Of a stretch of DNA of 64,000 nucleotides, positions 17,609 through 25,958 are shown piece by piece (position 1 is the stretch's first letter; each line of letters starts with the position of its first letter). A program made the position numbers and the translations under genes. The DNA is from CAVSRC01 sp963730325 (GTDB lineage: Bacteria; Pseudomonadota; Alphaproteobacteria; Rhizobiales; Kaistiaceae): the NCBI GenBank assembly GCA_963730325.1, contig CAVSRC010000008.1, forward strand, positions 1 through 64,000, written 5' to 3'. The notes below the pieces were generated by a model that saw nothing but the letters and a program-made list of their open reading frames with translations, had not been told where the DNA came from and ran no database searches.

Positions 17609-19061
17609 TCAAACCGCGGGCTTCGCCCGCTCCGGCCGCCCGTCCAGCGGAAACACCTTGGCCGGGTTCAGCAGCCAGCCGGGATCGAAGACGCTCTTCA
17701 CCCGCATCTGCTGGGCAAGGTCGATCGGCCGAGAACTGCACCGTCATCAGGTCGCGCTTCTCGATGCCGACGCCATGCTCGCCGGTCAGACAGCCGCCGA
17801 CCTCGACGCAGAGCTTGAGCACGTCGGCGCCGGCAGCTTCCGCCTTCTCGATGTCGCCCGGCTTGTTGGCGTCGTAGAGGATGAGCGGGTGCAGGTTGCC
17901 GTCGCCGGCATGGAAGATGTTGGAGACGGCAAGTCCGTAGCCGGCGCAGATCTCGCCGACGCGGGTGAGCACTTCCGGCAATTTGCCGGTCGGGATGACG
18001 CCGTCCATGCACAGATAGTCGGATATCTGGCCCATGGCGCCGAAGGCGGCCTTGCGCCCCTTCCAGATGGCGGCGCTCTCGGCCTCCGACTGCGACACGC
18101 GCACGACCTGCGGCTGGAAGGCCGCGGCGACCTCGGTGATGCGGGCGATCAGGTCGGCGATCTCGGCTTCAGAACCTTCGACCTCGACGATCAGCATCGC
18201 CTCGACATCGAGCGGATAGCCGGCATGGGCGAAGGCCTCGCAGGCCTTGATCGCCGGCCCGTCCATATATTCGATCGCCACCGGAACGATGCCCGAGCCG
18301 ATGATGGCGGCGACGCAGCCGCCGGCGGCCTCGGCACTGGCAAAGCCCATGAGCATCGGCCGGGCACCCTCGGCGGCGCGCAGAATGCGCACCGTCACCT
18401 CGGTAACGACGCCGAGCTGGCCTTCGGAACCGACGACCAGACCGAGCAGGTCGTAGCCCGGCGCATCGAGATGGGAGCCGCCGATCTCGATCACCGTGCC
18501 GTCGATCAGCACCATCTTCAGGCCCAGCACATTGTTGGTGGTGACGCCGTATTTCAGGCAGTGGGCGCCGCCGGAATTCATGGCGACGTTGCCGGCGATG
18601 GTGCAGGCGAGCTGGCTCGACGGATCGGGCGCGTAGAAGAAGCCCTTATGGGCCACCGCATTGGAGATATTGATGTTGGTAACGCCGGCCTCGACCGTGG
18701 CCACGCGGTTGTCATAGTCGATGGCGAGGATCCGGTTCATGCGCGCCAGACCGAGGACGACCGCATCCGGCGAAGGCAGCGCGCCGCCCGACAGCGACGT
18801 GCCGGCGCCGCGGGCGACGACCTTGACGCCTTCCCGCCCAAGGAACTTCAACACGGCGGCGACTTCTCCGGTCGAGGCCGGCAACACCACCGCCAGCGGC
18901 ACCGCCCGGTAGGCGGTGAGCGCGTCGGTCTCATAGGCGCGGCGCTCGTCCTCTTCTGAAATCACCGCATCGGCGCCGACGATGGCCGCAAGCCCGGCGA
19001 CGATGGCCGCGCGGCGGGCGACGATCCCCTGGTCGATCTCGGGCATGGCGATGGCGGTCAT
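17609..19061 (-). pseudogene. glcD: Glycolate oxidase FAD-linked subunit GlcD, frameshifted near the C-terminus
   Basis: The flavin-binding catalytic subunit of glycolate oxidase. The PCMH-type FAD domain is seen as VKVVARGAGTSLSGGALP, and the C-terminal domain carries FHAGDGNLHPL and LTGEHGVGIEKRDLM. After the residues VQFS the frame breaks: a single extra base at about 17727-17730 sends translation into an unrelated Arg-rich tail that reads antisense through the GFA gene to 17529. Shifting one base restores the family C-terminus, DLAQQMRVKSVFDPGWLLN and then PAKVFPL, ending at 17609. The restored protein would be about 483 residues, close to normal. This is either a sequencing error or a very recent mutation. 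The gene is divergent from lutA across 119 bases. Confidence 0.88.
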
Positions 19062-19180
19062 CGAAGCCTCTCCTCCGGCCCCCGACCTTAGCCCAGAGCT
19101 TGGGTTCAGCCAAAACGTTGATAGGACCCGGTCCGGCCTGCTATCGACGGGCACGCGGCTCGTCGCGTCAAGGAAGAACA

Positions 19181-19954
19181 ATGCCGGAAACACAAGGCAG
19201 CCCGCGGGTCGGCCTGTTCGTCACCTGCCTCGTCGATCTCTTTCGCCCGACCGTCGGCTTCGCCACCGTCAAACTGCTGGAAGCGGCCGGCTGCACGATC
19301 GAGGTGCCGGCGGCGCAGACCTGCTGCGGCCAGCCCGCCTTCAATTCCGGCGACCGCAAGGACACGCGCGCCATCGCCGAGCAGGTCATCGCCGCCTTCG
19401 AGGGCTACGACTACATCGTGGCGCCGTCCGGCTCCTGCGCCGGCATGCTCAAGGTCCACTATCCGACACTGTTCACCGGCGACGCCGCCTGGGAGACGCG
19501 GGCCAAGGCGTTTTCGGCGAAGGTGTTCGAGCTGACCAGCTTCCTCGTCGACGTGCGCGGCATGACCAAAGTCGATGCCGCCTTCGACGGCGCGGTGACC
19601 TATCACGATTCCTGCGCGGGCCTGCGCGAGCTCGGCGTGCGCGATCAGCCGCGCATGCTGCTCGCCTCGGTCGCCGGGCTGTCCGTGAAGGATCTGAAGG
19701 AGGCCGACAGTTGTTGCGGTTTCGGCGGCACCTTCTGCGTGAAATATCCCGACATCTCCAACGGCATCGTCGCGAAGAAGGCGGCGAATATCGTCGAGAC
19801 CGGCGCCGGCACGCTGCTCGCCGGCGATCTCGGCTGCCTGATGAACATGGCCGGCAAGCTCCAGCGCCAGGGACAGCCGGTCGCCGTCCGTCACGTCGCC
19901 GAAGTGCTGGCCGGCATGACCGACACGCCGCCGATCGGCGAAGCGAAAAGCTGA
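19181..19954 (+). CDS. lutA: L-lactate utilisation (Fe-S) protein LutA
   Basis: A 257-residue protein made of two CCG domains that ligate an iron-sulfur cluster: QTCCGQPAFNSG near residues 46-57 and DSCCGFGGTFCVKYP near 178-192. In the LutABC complex it acts with LutB and LutC in oxidation of L-lactate to pyruvate. AAGGAAG precedes the ATG at 19181. Its stop overlaps lutB by one base, so lutABC is one tight operon, divergent from glcD. Confidence 0.93.
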   Translation: MPETQGSPRVGLFVTCLVDLFRPTVGFATVKLLEAAGCTIEVPAAQTCCGQPAFNSGDRKDTRAIAEQVIAAFEGYDYIVAPSGSCAGMLKVHYPTLFTGDAAWETRAKAFSAKVFELTSFLVDVRGMTKVDAAFDGAVTYHDSCAGLRELGVRDQPRMLLASVAGLSVKDLKEADSCCGFGGTFCVKYPDISNGIVAKKAANIVETGAGTLLAGDLGCLMNMAGKLQRQGQPVAVRHVAEVLAGMTDTPPIGEAKS

Positions 19955-21375
19955 TGGACGCCACCTCCTCCGCCTTCAAGGAAAACGCCCGGCGGGCGCT
20001 CGCCGACCCGCAATTGCAGAAGACGCTGGGCTTCGTGCGCGGGAATTTCGTCGACAAGCGCGTGGACGCGGTCGCGGCGCTGCCCGAGTTCGAGGCGCTG
20101 CGCGAGAACGCACGCGACATCAAGAACCACACGCTCGAACATCTCGACCTCTACCTCGAAGCCTATGAGGAGAAGGTCGTCGAGTCCGGCGGGGTGGTGC
20201 ATTACGCCGAGACGGCCGAAGACGCGCGCGGGATCATCCTGGACATCTGCCGCAAGGTCGGGGCCAGGACCGTCACCAAGGGCAAGACGATGATCGGCGA
20301 GGAGATCGAACTCAACGATCATCTCGAAGCCAACGGCATCGTGCCGGTGGAGACCGACCTCGGCGAATACATCATCCAGATCCGCCACGAGCCGCCGAGC
20401 CACATCATCGCGCCGGCCGTGCACCTGACCAAGGAACAGGTCGCGGCGGATTTCCGTCGCGTGCATACCGGGCTTGCGCCCGACCGCGACCTTTCCGACC
20501 CGAACACGCTGCTCGCCGAGGCGCGCAGCGTCTTGCGCAAGCGTTTTCTGGCCGCCGACGTCGGCATCACCGGGGCGAATTTCCTCATCGCCGAGACCGG
20601 CACCTCGGTCATCGTCACCAATGAAGGCAATGGCGACCTCACCCAGACCCTGCCGCGGGTCCACATCGTGCTGGCCTCGATCGACAAGATCATCCCGACG
20701 CTGAACGACGCCAGCCAGATCCTGCGGCTGCTCGCCCGCTCGGCCACCGGCCAGGACATGGCCGTCTACACCACATTCTCCACCGGCCCGCGGCGGCGGG
20801 GCGACCCCGACGGCCCCGAGGAATATCACGTCGTCATCCTCGACAATGGCCGCTCGCAGATGCTCGGCACCCAGTTCCAGGACATGCTGCGCTGCATCCG
20901 CTGCGGCGCCTGCATCAACCACTGCCCGGTCTATCAGCAGGTCGGCGGCCACGCTTATGGCTGGGTCTATCCGGGGCCGATGGGTTCGGTGTTGACGCCG
21001 ACGCTGATCGGCATCGACAAGGCCGGTCACCTGCCCAACGCCTCGACCTTCTGCGGGCGCTGCGAAAGCGTCTGCCCGATGAAGATCCCGCTGCCGGGCA
21101 TGATGCGCCACTGGCGCGAGCGCGAGTTCGAGCGCCATCTGTCGCCGGCGACCTGGCGCTGGGGCCTGGGCGTCTGGGCATGGTTCGCGCGCCACCCGCG
21201 CCTCTATCAGTTGGGCACGAAGCTGGCGATGCGGGCGCTCGGCAATCTCGGGAGCCCGCGCGGCCGCTTCCGCCGGCTGCCGCTTGCCGGCGGCTGGACC
21301 AAATATCGCGACCTGCCGGCGCCCGAGGGGCAGACCTTCCAGGAGATGTGGGCCGAGCGGAGGAAGCAGGCGTGA
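19954..21375 (+). CDS. lutB: L-lactate utilisation iron-sulfur protein LutB
   Basis: A 473-residue protein with an N-terminal LUD domain followed by a ferredoxin-like domain with two [4Fe-4S] motifs: RCIRCGACINHCPVY near residues 310-324 and FCGRCESVCPMKIP near 367-380. A C-terminal DUF3390-type tail of about 80 residues completes the usual LutB structure. It carries electrons in the lactate oxidation complex. It is coupled to lutA (TGATG) and to lutC (GTGA overlap). Confidence 0.95.
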   Translation: MDATSSAFKENARRALADPQLQKTLGFVRGNFVDKRVDAVAALPEFEALRENARDIKNHTLEHLDLYLEAYEEKVVESGGVVHYAETAEDARGIILDICRKVGARTVTKGKTMIGEEIELNDHLEANGIVPVETDLGEYIIQIRHEPPSHIIAPAVHLTKEQVAADFRRVHTGLAPDRDLSDPNTLLAEARSVLRKRFLAADVGITGANFLIAETGTSVIVTNEGNGDLTQTLPRVHIVLASIDKIIPTLNDASQILRLLARSATGQDMAVYTTFSTGPRRRGDPDGPEEYHVVILDNGRSQMLGTQFQDMLRCIRCGACINHCPVYQQVGGHAYGWVYPGPMGSVLTPTLIGIDKAGHLPNASTFCGRCESVCPMKIPLPGMMRHWREREFERHLSPATWRWGLGVWAWFARHPRLYQLGTKLAMRALGNLGSPRGRFRRLPLAGGWTKYRDLPAPEGQTFQEMWAERRKQA

Positions 21376-22043
21376 GCGGGCGCGAGGCCGTCTTCGGCAA
21401 GATCCACCGCGCGCTCGGCGTCAGCGGCGAGGAGACCAGCCGCAATGCGGCGGTGGACAACCGCCTGCGCACGCATCCGCGCGGCATCGTTCCGGCGCGC
21501 GGGGACCTGGCGCCTGCCGAAAGGTTGGCGCTGTTCGTCAAGCTGGCCGAGACGGCATCCGCCAGCGTGGCGCGTGTCGCCAATGCCGCCGACGTCCCGG
21601 CGGCGGTCGCCGATCTGCTGCGCCAGCGCAACCTGCCGGCGACGGTGCGCATGGGCGAGGACAGGCGCCTCGCGGCCATGCCCTGGGATAGGACGCAGAT
21701 CGCGGTGGAGCGCGGCCCCTCCCACGGCGACGATGCGGTCTCGGTCGGCCATGCCTTCGCCGCCGTTGCCGAATCCGGGTCGCTGGTGATGACCTCCGGC
21801 GCGGACAATCCGACGACGCTCAACTTCCTGCCGGAGACGGCCATCGTCGTGCTCGACGCCGGCGACATCGCCGGCGACTACGAGACGGTGTGGGACCGCC
21901 TGCGCGCGGCGGACGGTACCGGCGGACTGCCGCGCACCGTCAACTGGATCACCGGCCCGTCGCGTTCCGGCGACATCGAGCAGATCCTGCTGCTCGGCGC
22001 CCACGGCCCGCGCAACCTGCACATCATCGTGGTGGGGTCGTAG
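21372..22043 (+). CDS. lutC: L-lactate utilisation protein LutC
   Basis: A 223-residue LUD-domain protein, third member of the LutABC L-lactate oxidation system. The characteristic C-terminal glycine-rich region is seen as GSLVMTSGADNPTTLNFLPE and GPSRSGDIEQILLLGAHGP. It starts with GTG overlapping the lutB stop. The stop codon TAG sits inside the left arm of an inverted intergenic repeat. Confidence 0.93.
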   Translation: MSGREAVFGKIHRALGVSGEETSRNAAVDNRLRTHPRGIVPARGDLAPAERLALFVKLAETASASVARVANAADVPAAVADLLRQRNLPATVRMGEDRRLAAMPWDRTQIAVERGPSHGDDAVSVGHAFAAVAESGSLVMTSGADNPTTLNFLPETAIVVLDAGDIAGDYETVWDRLRAADGTGGLPRTVNWITGPSRSGDIEQILLLGAHGPRNLHIIVVGS

Positions 22044-22131
22044 GGTGGGTTGGCGCCGCCGGCGCTAACCCACCGGCCGAGCCTGCCTCCGATCGGTGGG
22101 TTACGGCGCTCACGCGCCTAACCCACCCTAC
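22040..22131. repeat. Inverted GTAGGGTGGGTT repeat element
   Basis: A 92-base palindromic unit has outer arms GTAGGGTGGGTT and AACCCACCCTAC and inner copies of GGTGGGTT and AACCCACC, able to fold into a double or long hairpin. Units of this type are common between genes in Hyphomicrobiales. It fills the space between the convergent lutC and the amino-acid permease, touches both coding ends, and probably acts as a two-way terminator. Confidence 0.75.
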
Positions 22132-22961
22132 CTGCCTTCTGCCGCTCCCGACCAGCCGTGCTGCTTGAGATAGCGCTCGAGGGCGCGGACCATGAGCGAC
22201 AGGCTGACGGTCATCACCAGATAGAGGAAGGCGACGACATTGTAGGTCTGGAAGAACAGGAAGGTCGAGGCCGAATAGACCTTGCCGATCTGGGTGATGT
22301 CCTGGACGCCGAGCGAGGAGACCAGCGCCGAATCCTTGATCATGGCGACGAAGTCGTTGCCGAGCGGCGGCAGCACCGTGCGGAACGCCTGCGGGAAGAC
22401 GACAAAACGGAAGGTCGCCAGCCGCGACAGCCCGAGCGCATAGGCGCCCTCGACCTGTTCGCGCGGCACCGACTCGATGCCGGCGCGGAAGATCTCCGAA
22501 AGGAAGGCCGAATAGCTGACGGTGAGCGCGAAGATCGCCCGCGCGGTCATGTCGAAGCCGCGCGTGGTGAGCGCCGGCATGAGGCCCCAGGCGATCGGCC
22601 AGGCAACAAGCCAGTTCCACGCCGCAACCAACGCCGGCGCGCCGACGAAGGCGACGTAGAAGAGCAGCACCAGCACCGGTATGCCGCGCACGATCTCGAC
22701 GTAGAAAGTCGTGACTTCGCGGACGACACGCAAGCGCGAACCACGCCCGAGGGCGACCACGAGGCCGACGATCGCGGCGGCGGCATAGGCGACCACCGAT
22801 ACCCAGGCGGTGGTCAGGACGCCGTGGCTGAGCGCGCCGAAGATCGTGCGGTAATCGCCGTTGACGACGAACAGCCAGCAAAGCAGCAGCCCCAGAAGAA
22901 CCGCCGCGAGCAACCAGAAGGGAAACTCGCGGCGCTGGCTGTTCGTGGCCCGGGTGCTCAA
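22128..22961 (-). CDS. Polar amino-acid ABC transporter permease
   Basis: A 277-residue inner-membrane permease of the HisM/GlnP family. The EAA loop that contacts the ATPase is visible as EQVEGAYALGLSRLATFRFV around residues 168-187, followed by FPQAFRTVLPPLGNDF. Upstream are YVEIVRGIPVLVLLFY and several hydrophobic spans. Its binding protein is encoded just upstream (22984-23775). No ATPase gene is adjacent, so the complex must recruit one from elsewhere. The last codons overlap an intergenic repeat. Confidence 0.92.
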   Translation of the reverse strand: MSTRATNSQRREFPFWLLAAVLLGLLLCWLFVVNGDYRTIFGALSHGVLTTAWVSVVAYAAAAIVGLVVALGRGSRLRVVREVTTFYVEIVRGIPVLVLLFYVAFVGAPALVAAWNWLVAWPIAWGLMPALTTRGFDMTARAIFALTVSYSAFLSEIFRAGIESVPREQVEGAYALGLSRLATFRFVVFPQAFRTVLPPLGNDFVAMIKDSALVSSLGVQDITQIGKVYSASTFLFFQTYNVVAFLYLVMTVSLSLMVRALERYLKQHGWSGAAEGR

Positions 22962-22983
22962 TGGCCGATCGTGCCCACCAGCG

Positions 22984-23775
22984 TCATTGCTGGTTGTTGT
23001 AGTCGAAGAACCACTTCTTGTTCAGCGCGTCGAGCGTGCCGTCGTCCTTCATCGACGCGATGGCGGCGTTGACGGGCGCGACGAGGTCCGAGCCCTTCTG
23101 GAAGATGAAGCCGAACTCGTCGTGGCCGATGGGGTCGCCGGCGACCTTGAACGAATTGGGCGAGGCGCCCATGTAGCCGGCGGCCGAGGCGTTATCCATG
23201 AACACGGCGTCGACGTCGCCGGCCTTGAGCGCCTGCACCGTGGCCCCGAAGGTGTCGAACAGCTTGATGCGCGGGCTCGGATTCTTGTCGTCGCTGCCGG
23301 TCACTTCGAGGGCGGTGTAGAAGTTGGTGGTGCCCGCCTGGGCGCCGATGAGGAAATCGCCGGCGCCGAGCGACTTGGCGTCGGTGAAGCGCGTCTCGTC
23401 GGCGCGCACCAGCATGAACTGTTCCGAGACCATGTAGGGGGCGGAGAAGTCGACCTGCTTCTTGCGGTCGTCGGTGATGCTGATGCCGTCCATGCCCACG
23501 TCATAGAGGCCCTGCTGCACGCCCTGGATCATCGTGTCCCAGCTCGACAGCTTCCAGTCGACCTTCATGTTGAGCCGCTTGGCGATCTCGTTGATCGCGT
23601 CGTATTCCCAGCCGATGCCCTGCCCGGTCTTGGGGTCGGCGAAGTTGAGCGGCGCATAGGCGTTCTCGGTCACCGCGATCACCGTCCGCCCCTTGAGGTC
23701 GGGCAGCGAGGCGGCGTTGGCGTTGGCGGCGACGGTCGCGGCCAGCGCCGCGGCGAAAATGGCAAACAGCTTCAT
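22984..23775 (-). CDS. Polar amino-acid ABC transporter substrate-binding protein
   Basis: A 263-residue periplasmic binding protein of family 3. A signal peptide of about 22 residues ends at NANAAS. Family landmarks include TVIAVTENAYAPLNF, GWEYDAINEIAKRLN, GMDGISITDDRKKQVDFS and the late QKGSDLVAPVNAAI segment. Family 3 proteins bind polar or charged amino acids, and the exact ligand cannot be read off. It is the first gene of a two-gene leftward unit with the permease 22 bases later. Confidence 0.93.
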   Translation of the reverse strand: MKLFAIFAAALAATVAANANAASLPDLKGRTVIAVTENAYAPLNFADPKTGQGIGWEYDAINEIAKRLNMKVDWKLSSWDTMIQGVQQGLYDVGMDGISITDDRKKQVDFSAPYMVSEQFMLVRADETRFTDAKSLGAGDFLIGAQAGTTNFYTALEVTGSDDKNPSPRIKLFDTFGATVQALKAGDVDAVFMDNASAAGYMGASPNSFKVAGDPIGHDEFGFIFQKGSDLVAPVNAAIASMKDDGTLDALNKKWFFDYNNQQ

Positions 23776-23873
23776 GGGACCTGCTCCTTCCGAAATCCTG
23801 GCCCGACCGTAAATCCAGCCGCCCCCGGAGGAAAGGCCGAGGAGGCCTCTTTCCGCCGCGCCGCACTGCTCTC

Positions 23874-24575
23874 TTACCCGATGAGCTTCACCCAGGCGCG
23901 CGCCAGCTTGAGGCCGGTGGCGTCCGCCTCGGCGCCATGGCGGGCGGCCTCGCGCCGGTGACGTTCGGTCCAGTCGGGCGTCTCGTCGGCGATCAATTCG
24001 GCGAAGTCCTCGTTCCAGCTCTCGACCAGCGTGCGGTCGGCCTCGAAATGGAACTGGATGCCGTAGACGGCGCGGCCGATGCGGAAGGCCTGGTTCTCGG
24101 TCATGGCGCTCGCGGCAAGATGGGTCGCGCCCGGCGGCAGGCTGAACGTGTCGCCGTGCCAATGGAACAGCGGCGCCCCCTCCCCCAATGCCGAGAGAAC
24201 CGGATCGTCACGTCCGGCGGCCGTCGGCGTCACCTGCCGCCATCCGAATTCGAGCGGCCGGCCGAGGATGTTCTCCGCGCCGTGGCCGCGCGCCACGAGC
24301 TGGGCGCCGAGACAGATGCCGAGCACCGCCCTGTCGGCCTCGCCGAAGGCGCGGGTGAGCGCCGCCACGCGCGGCAGATAGGGGTGCTCTTCGTCGTCGA
24401 CGGCGCTCTGTTCGCCGCCGAGCACGATCAGCCCATCATAGCCCCCGGGGCCGCGCGGCAGCCGGGCACCGTCCCAGACGCGGCGAAGATCGACCGCGAT
24501 GCCGGCCTCGTCGAGCGCGCCGCCGACCTGGCCGAGCGTCGTCCCGAAATAGTTCTCAATGACCAGCACACGCAT
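23874..24575 (-). CDS. Class I glutamine amidotransferase-like protein
   Basis: A 233-residue single-domain GATase1 protein. The nucleophile Cys lies in GICLGAQLVARG near residues 88-99, and the catalytic His and Glu lie in YGIQFHFEAD near 172-181. It has no synthetase domain attached, like the GMP-synthase-like stand-alone GATases and gamma-glutamylputrescine hydrolases. Because putrescine gene products occur 35 kb away, a PuuD-like role is conceivable but unsupported by context. It is divergent from a metallophosphatase across 71 bases. Confidence 0.85.
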   Translation of the reverse strand: MRVLVIENYFGTTLGQVGGALDEAGIAVDLRRVWDGARLPRGPGGYDGLIVLGGEQSAVDDEEHPYLPRVAALTRAFGEADRAVLGICLGAQLVARGHGAENILGRPLEFGWRQVTPTAAGRDDPVLSALGEGAPLFHWHGDTFSLPPGATHLAASAMTENQAFRIGRAVYGIQFHFEADRTLVESWNEDFAELIADETPDWTERHRREAARHGAEADATGLKLARAWVKLIG

Positions 24576-24646
24576 TGTCGCCGACCGCCTCCAGGACTTG
24601 GTAGCATGGCCGCGACGGGCGAACGAGGGGAAGACGGAGCGGGCGG

Positions 24647-25372
24647 ATGCGACTGGGCGAAGCACGCACACCGGAGGGCATGCGCCTCTATGCCATCGGC
24701 GATGTGCATGGCTGCGACGCCATGCTGGCCGGGATGCACGAGACGATCGCCGCCGACCTCGCCGAGCGCCCGGTTGCCGACCACCGCATCGTCCATATCG
24801 GCGACTACACCGACCGTGGTGCCGATTCGGCCGGCGTCATCGCGCGCCTGGCGCAGATGACCGCCGCCGATGCCCGGGTGATCTGCCTCAAGGGCAACCA
24901 TGACGCGCTGTTCGCCGATTTCCTCTCCGACCCGGCGGGGGCCGGGCCGACCTGGCTCGGGAATGGCGGCGACGCGACGCTCGCCTCCTACGGGGTGACG
25001 CCGGGCCACACGCTCTTTGGCGGCGTCGATTATCGCGGCACCTCGCGCCGGTTTGCCGAAGCGCTGCCGGCGGCGCATCGCAGCTTCATCGAGACCCTGC
25101 CGCTCACCGCCCGCTTCGGCGATTATCTCTTCGTCCACGCCGGCATCCGGCCGGGCGTGCCGCTGGAGGATCAGGACCCGGACGACCTGATCTGGATTCG
25201 CGAGGACTTCCTGTGGGACGGCAGCGACCACGGTTTCGTCGTCGTCCACGGCCATACGCCGGCCAATCCGCCGGAGGTCATGCCGAACCGCATCAATGTC
25301 GATACCGGCGCGGTCTATGGCGGCCCGCTCACCTGCCTGGCGCTGGAGGGGACGGACTACAGGTTTCTTTGA
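24647..25372 (+). CDS. Serine/threonine-type metallophosphatase
   Basis: A 241-residue calcineurin-like phosphoesterase of the bacterial PrpA/PPP type. The three metal-binding motifs are clear: GDVHGCDAM, GDYTDRGADSAG and GNHDALF. The C-terminal HGHTPANPP and NVDTGAVYGG complete the site. It may dephosphorylate proteins or diadenosine tetraphosphate-type nucleotides; family alone does not settle this. An alternative ATG 11 codons in (MRLYAIGDVHG) is possible and would place the first motif closer to the usual start. Confidence 0.88.
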   Translation: MRLGEARTPEGMRLYAIGDVHGCDAMLAGMHETIAADLAERPVADHRIVHIGDYTDRGADSAGVIARLAQMTAADARVICLKGNHDALFADFLSDPAGAGPTWLGNGGDATLASYGVTPGHTLFGGVDYRGTSRRFAEALPAAHRSFIETLPLTARFGDYLFVHAGIRPGVPLEDQDPDDLIWIREDFLWDGSDHGFVVVHGHTPANPPEVMPNRINVDTGAVYGGPLTCLALEGTDYRFL

Positions 25373-25383
25373 CCCAAGGGAAA

Positions 25384-25405
25384 CGGCGCGGCCGAGGCCG
25401 CGCCG
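25384..25405. terminator. Palindromic hairpin between convergent genes, copy 1
   Basis: A perfect GC palindrome with 10-bp arms CGGCGCGGCC and GGCCGCGCCG separated by GA. On the - strand it is followed by TTTCCC, fitting a terminator for the leftward cysteine-containing secreted protein. The same 22 bases occur at 27941-27962, again between convergent genes. Confidence 0.6.
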
Positions 25406-25473
25406 ATGAAAGCCGCAAGGGCTCCTTCAGGCGGTGACACCGGGTTCCGGTCGGCGCCACCGCGGGGCGTGGC

Positions 25474-25779
25474 TCACTGAACCACATATTTGCAGGGCCG
25501 GGCCTTGGCCACACAGACGAAGGTGCCGCCGGCGCCCGCCGTGCAGGTCTGCTTGGGATTCTTGGCGATGGCCCAGACCGACCAGGGCAGGCCGTAGGCG
25601 GCCTTGGCCTTTCCGGTCCAGTCAGCCTTGGCGCCGGCGATGGCGACGGTCTGCATCGTGCTCACCTTCGCGCCGGTGACGTTGAGCTTCTTGCATTGAT
25701 AGGCGCTGGCGCCGCTGGCGAGGCTGACGAGGATCAGCGAAGCGCCGGCGACCGACGCGAGATTGCGGACGATGGACAT
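25474..25779 (-). CDS. Small secreted protein with four cysteines
   Basis: A 101-residue protein with a clear signal peptide (MSIVRNLASVAGASLILVSL, with cleavage after SGASA). The mature part of about 75 residues has four Cys (YQCKK, QTCTAG, FVCVAK, RPCKY), suggesting two disulfides in the periplasm. A WTGKAKAAYGLPWSVW stretch is rich in aromatics. No family was recognised. It is on the same strand as, and 179 bases downstream of, the LuxR-type regulator, so co-expression is possible. Confidence 0.7.
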   Translation of the reverse strand: MSIVRNLASVAGASLILVSLASGASAYQCKKLNVTGAKVSTMQTVAIAGAKADWTGKAKAAYGLPWSVWAIAKNPKQTCTAGAGGTFVCVAKARPCKYVVQ

Positions 25780-25958
25780 GGACGTGTTCCTTCCGACAGG
25801 GGGTCCCGGGGGCGGGACAAGGACCGGCGAGATCGGAGACCTGCGGATCATCCGCGCGGGCTCTCTTGCCGGCGCGAATGGGATCGCAAATTGCGAGGGA
25901 TGGATCGTCATCCGAACGGATGACTGGTTGTGATGGCCGTCACACGGCCGGCCGGACG

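Noticed and set aside
17723..17730. Programmed ribosomal frameshifting in glcD
   Set aside because: No slippery heptamer or downstream pseudoknot is evident, and other glcD genes are not known to use frameshifting.
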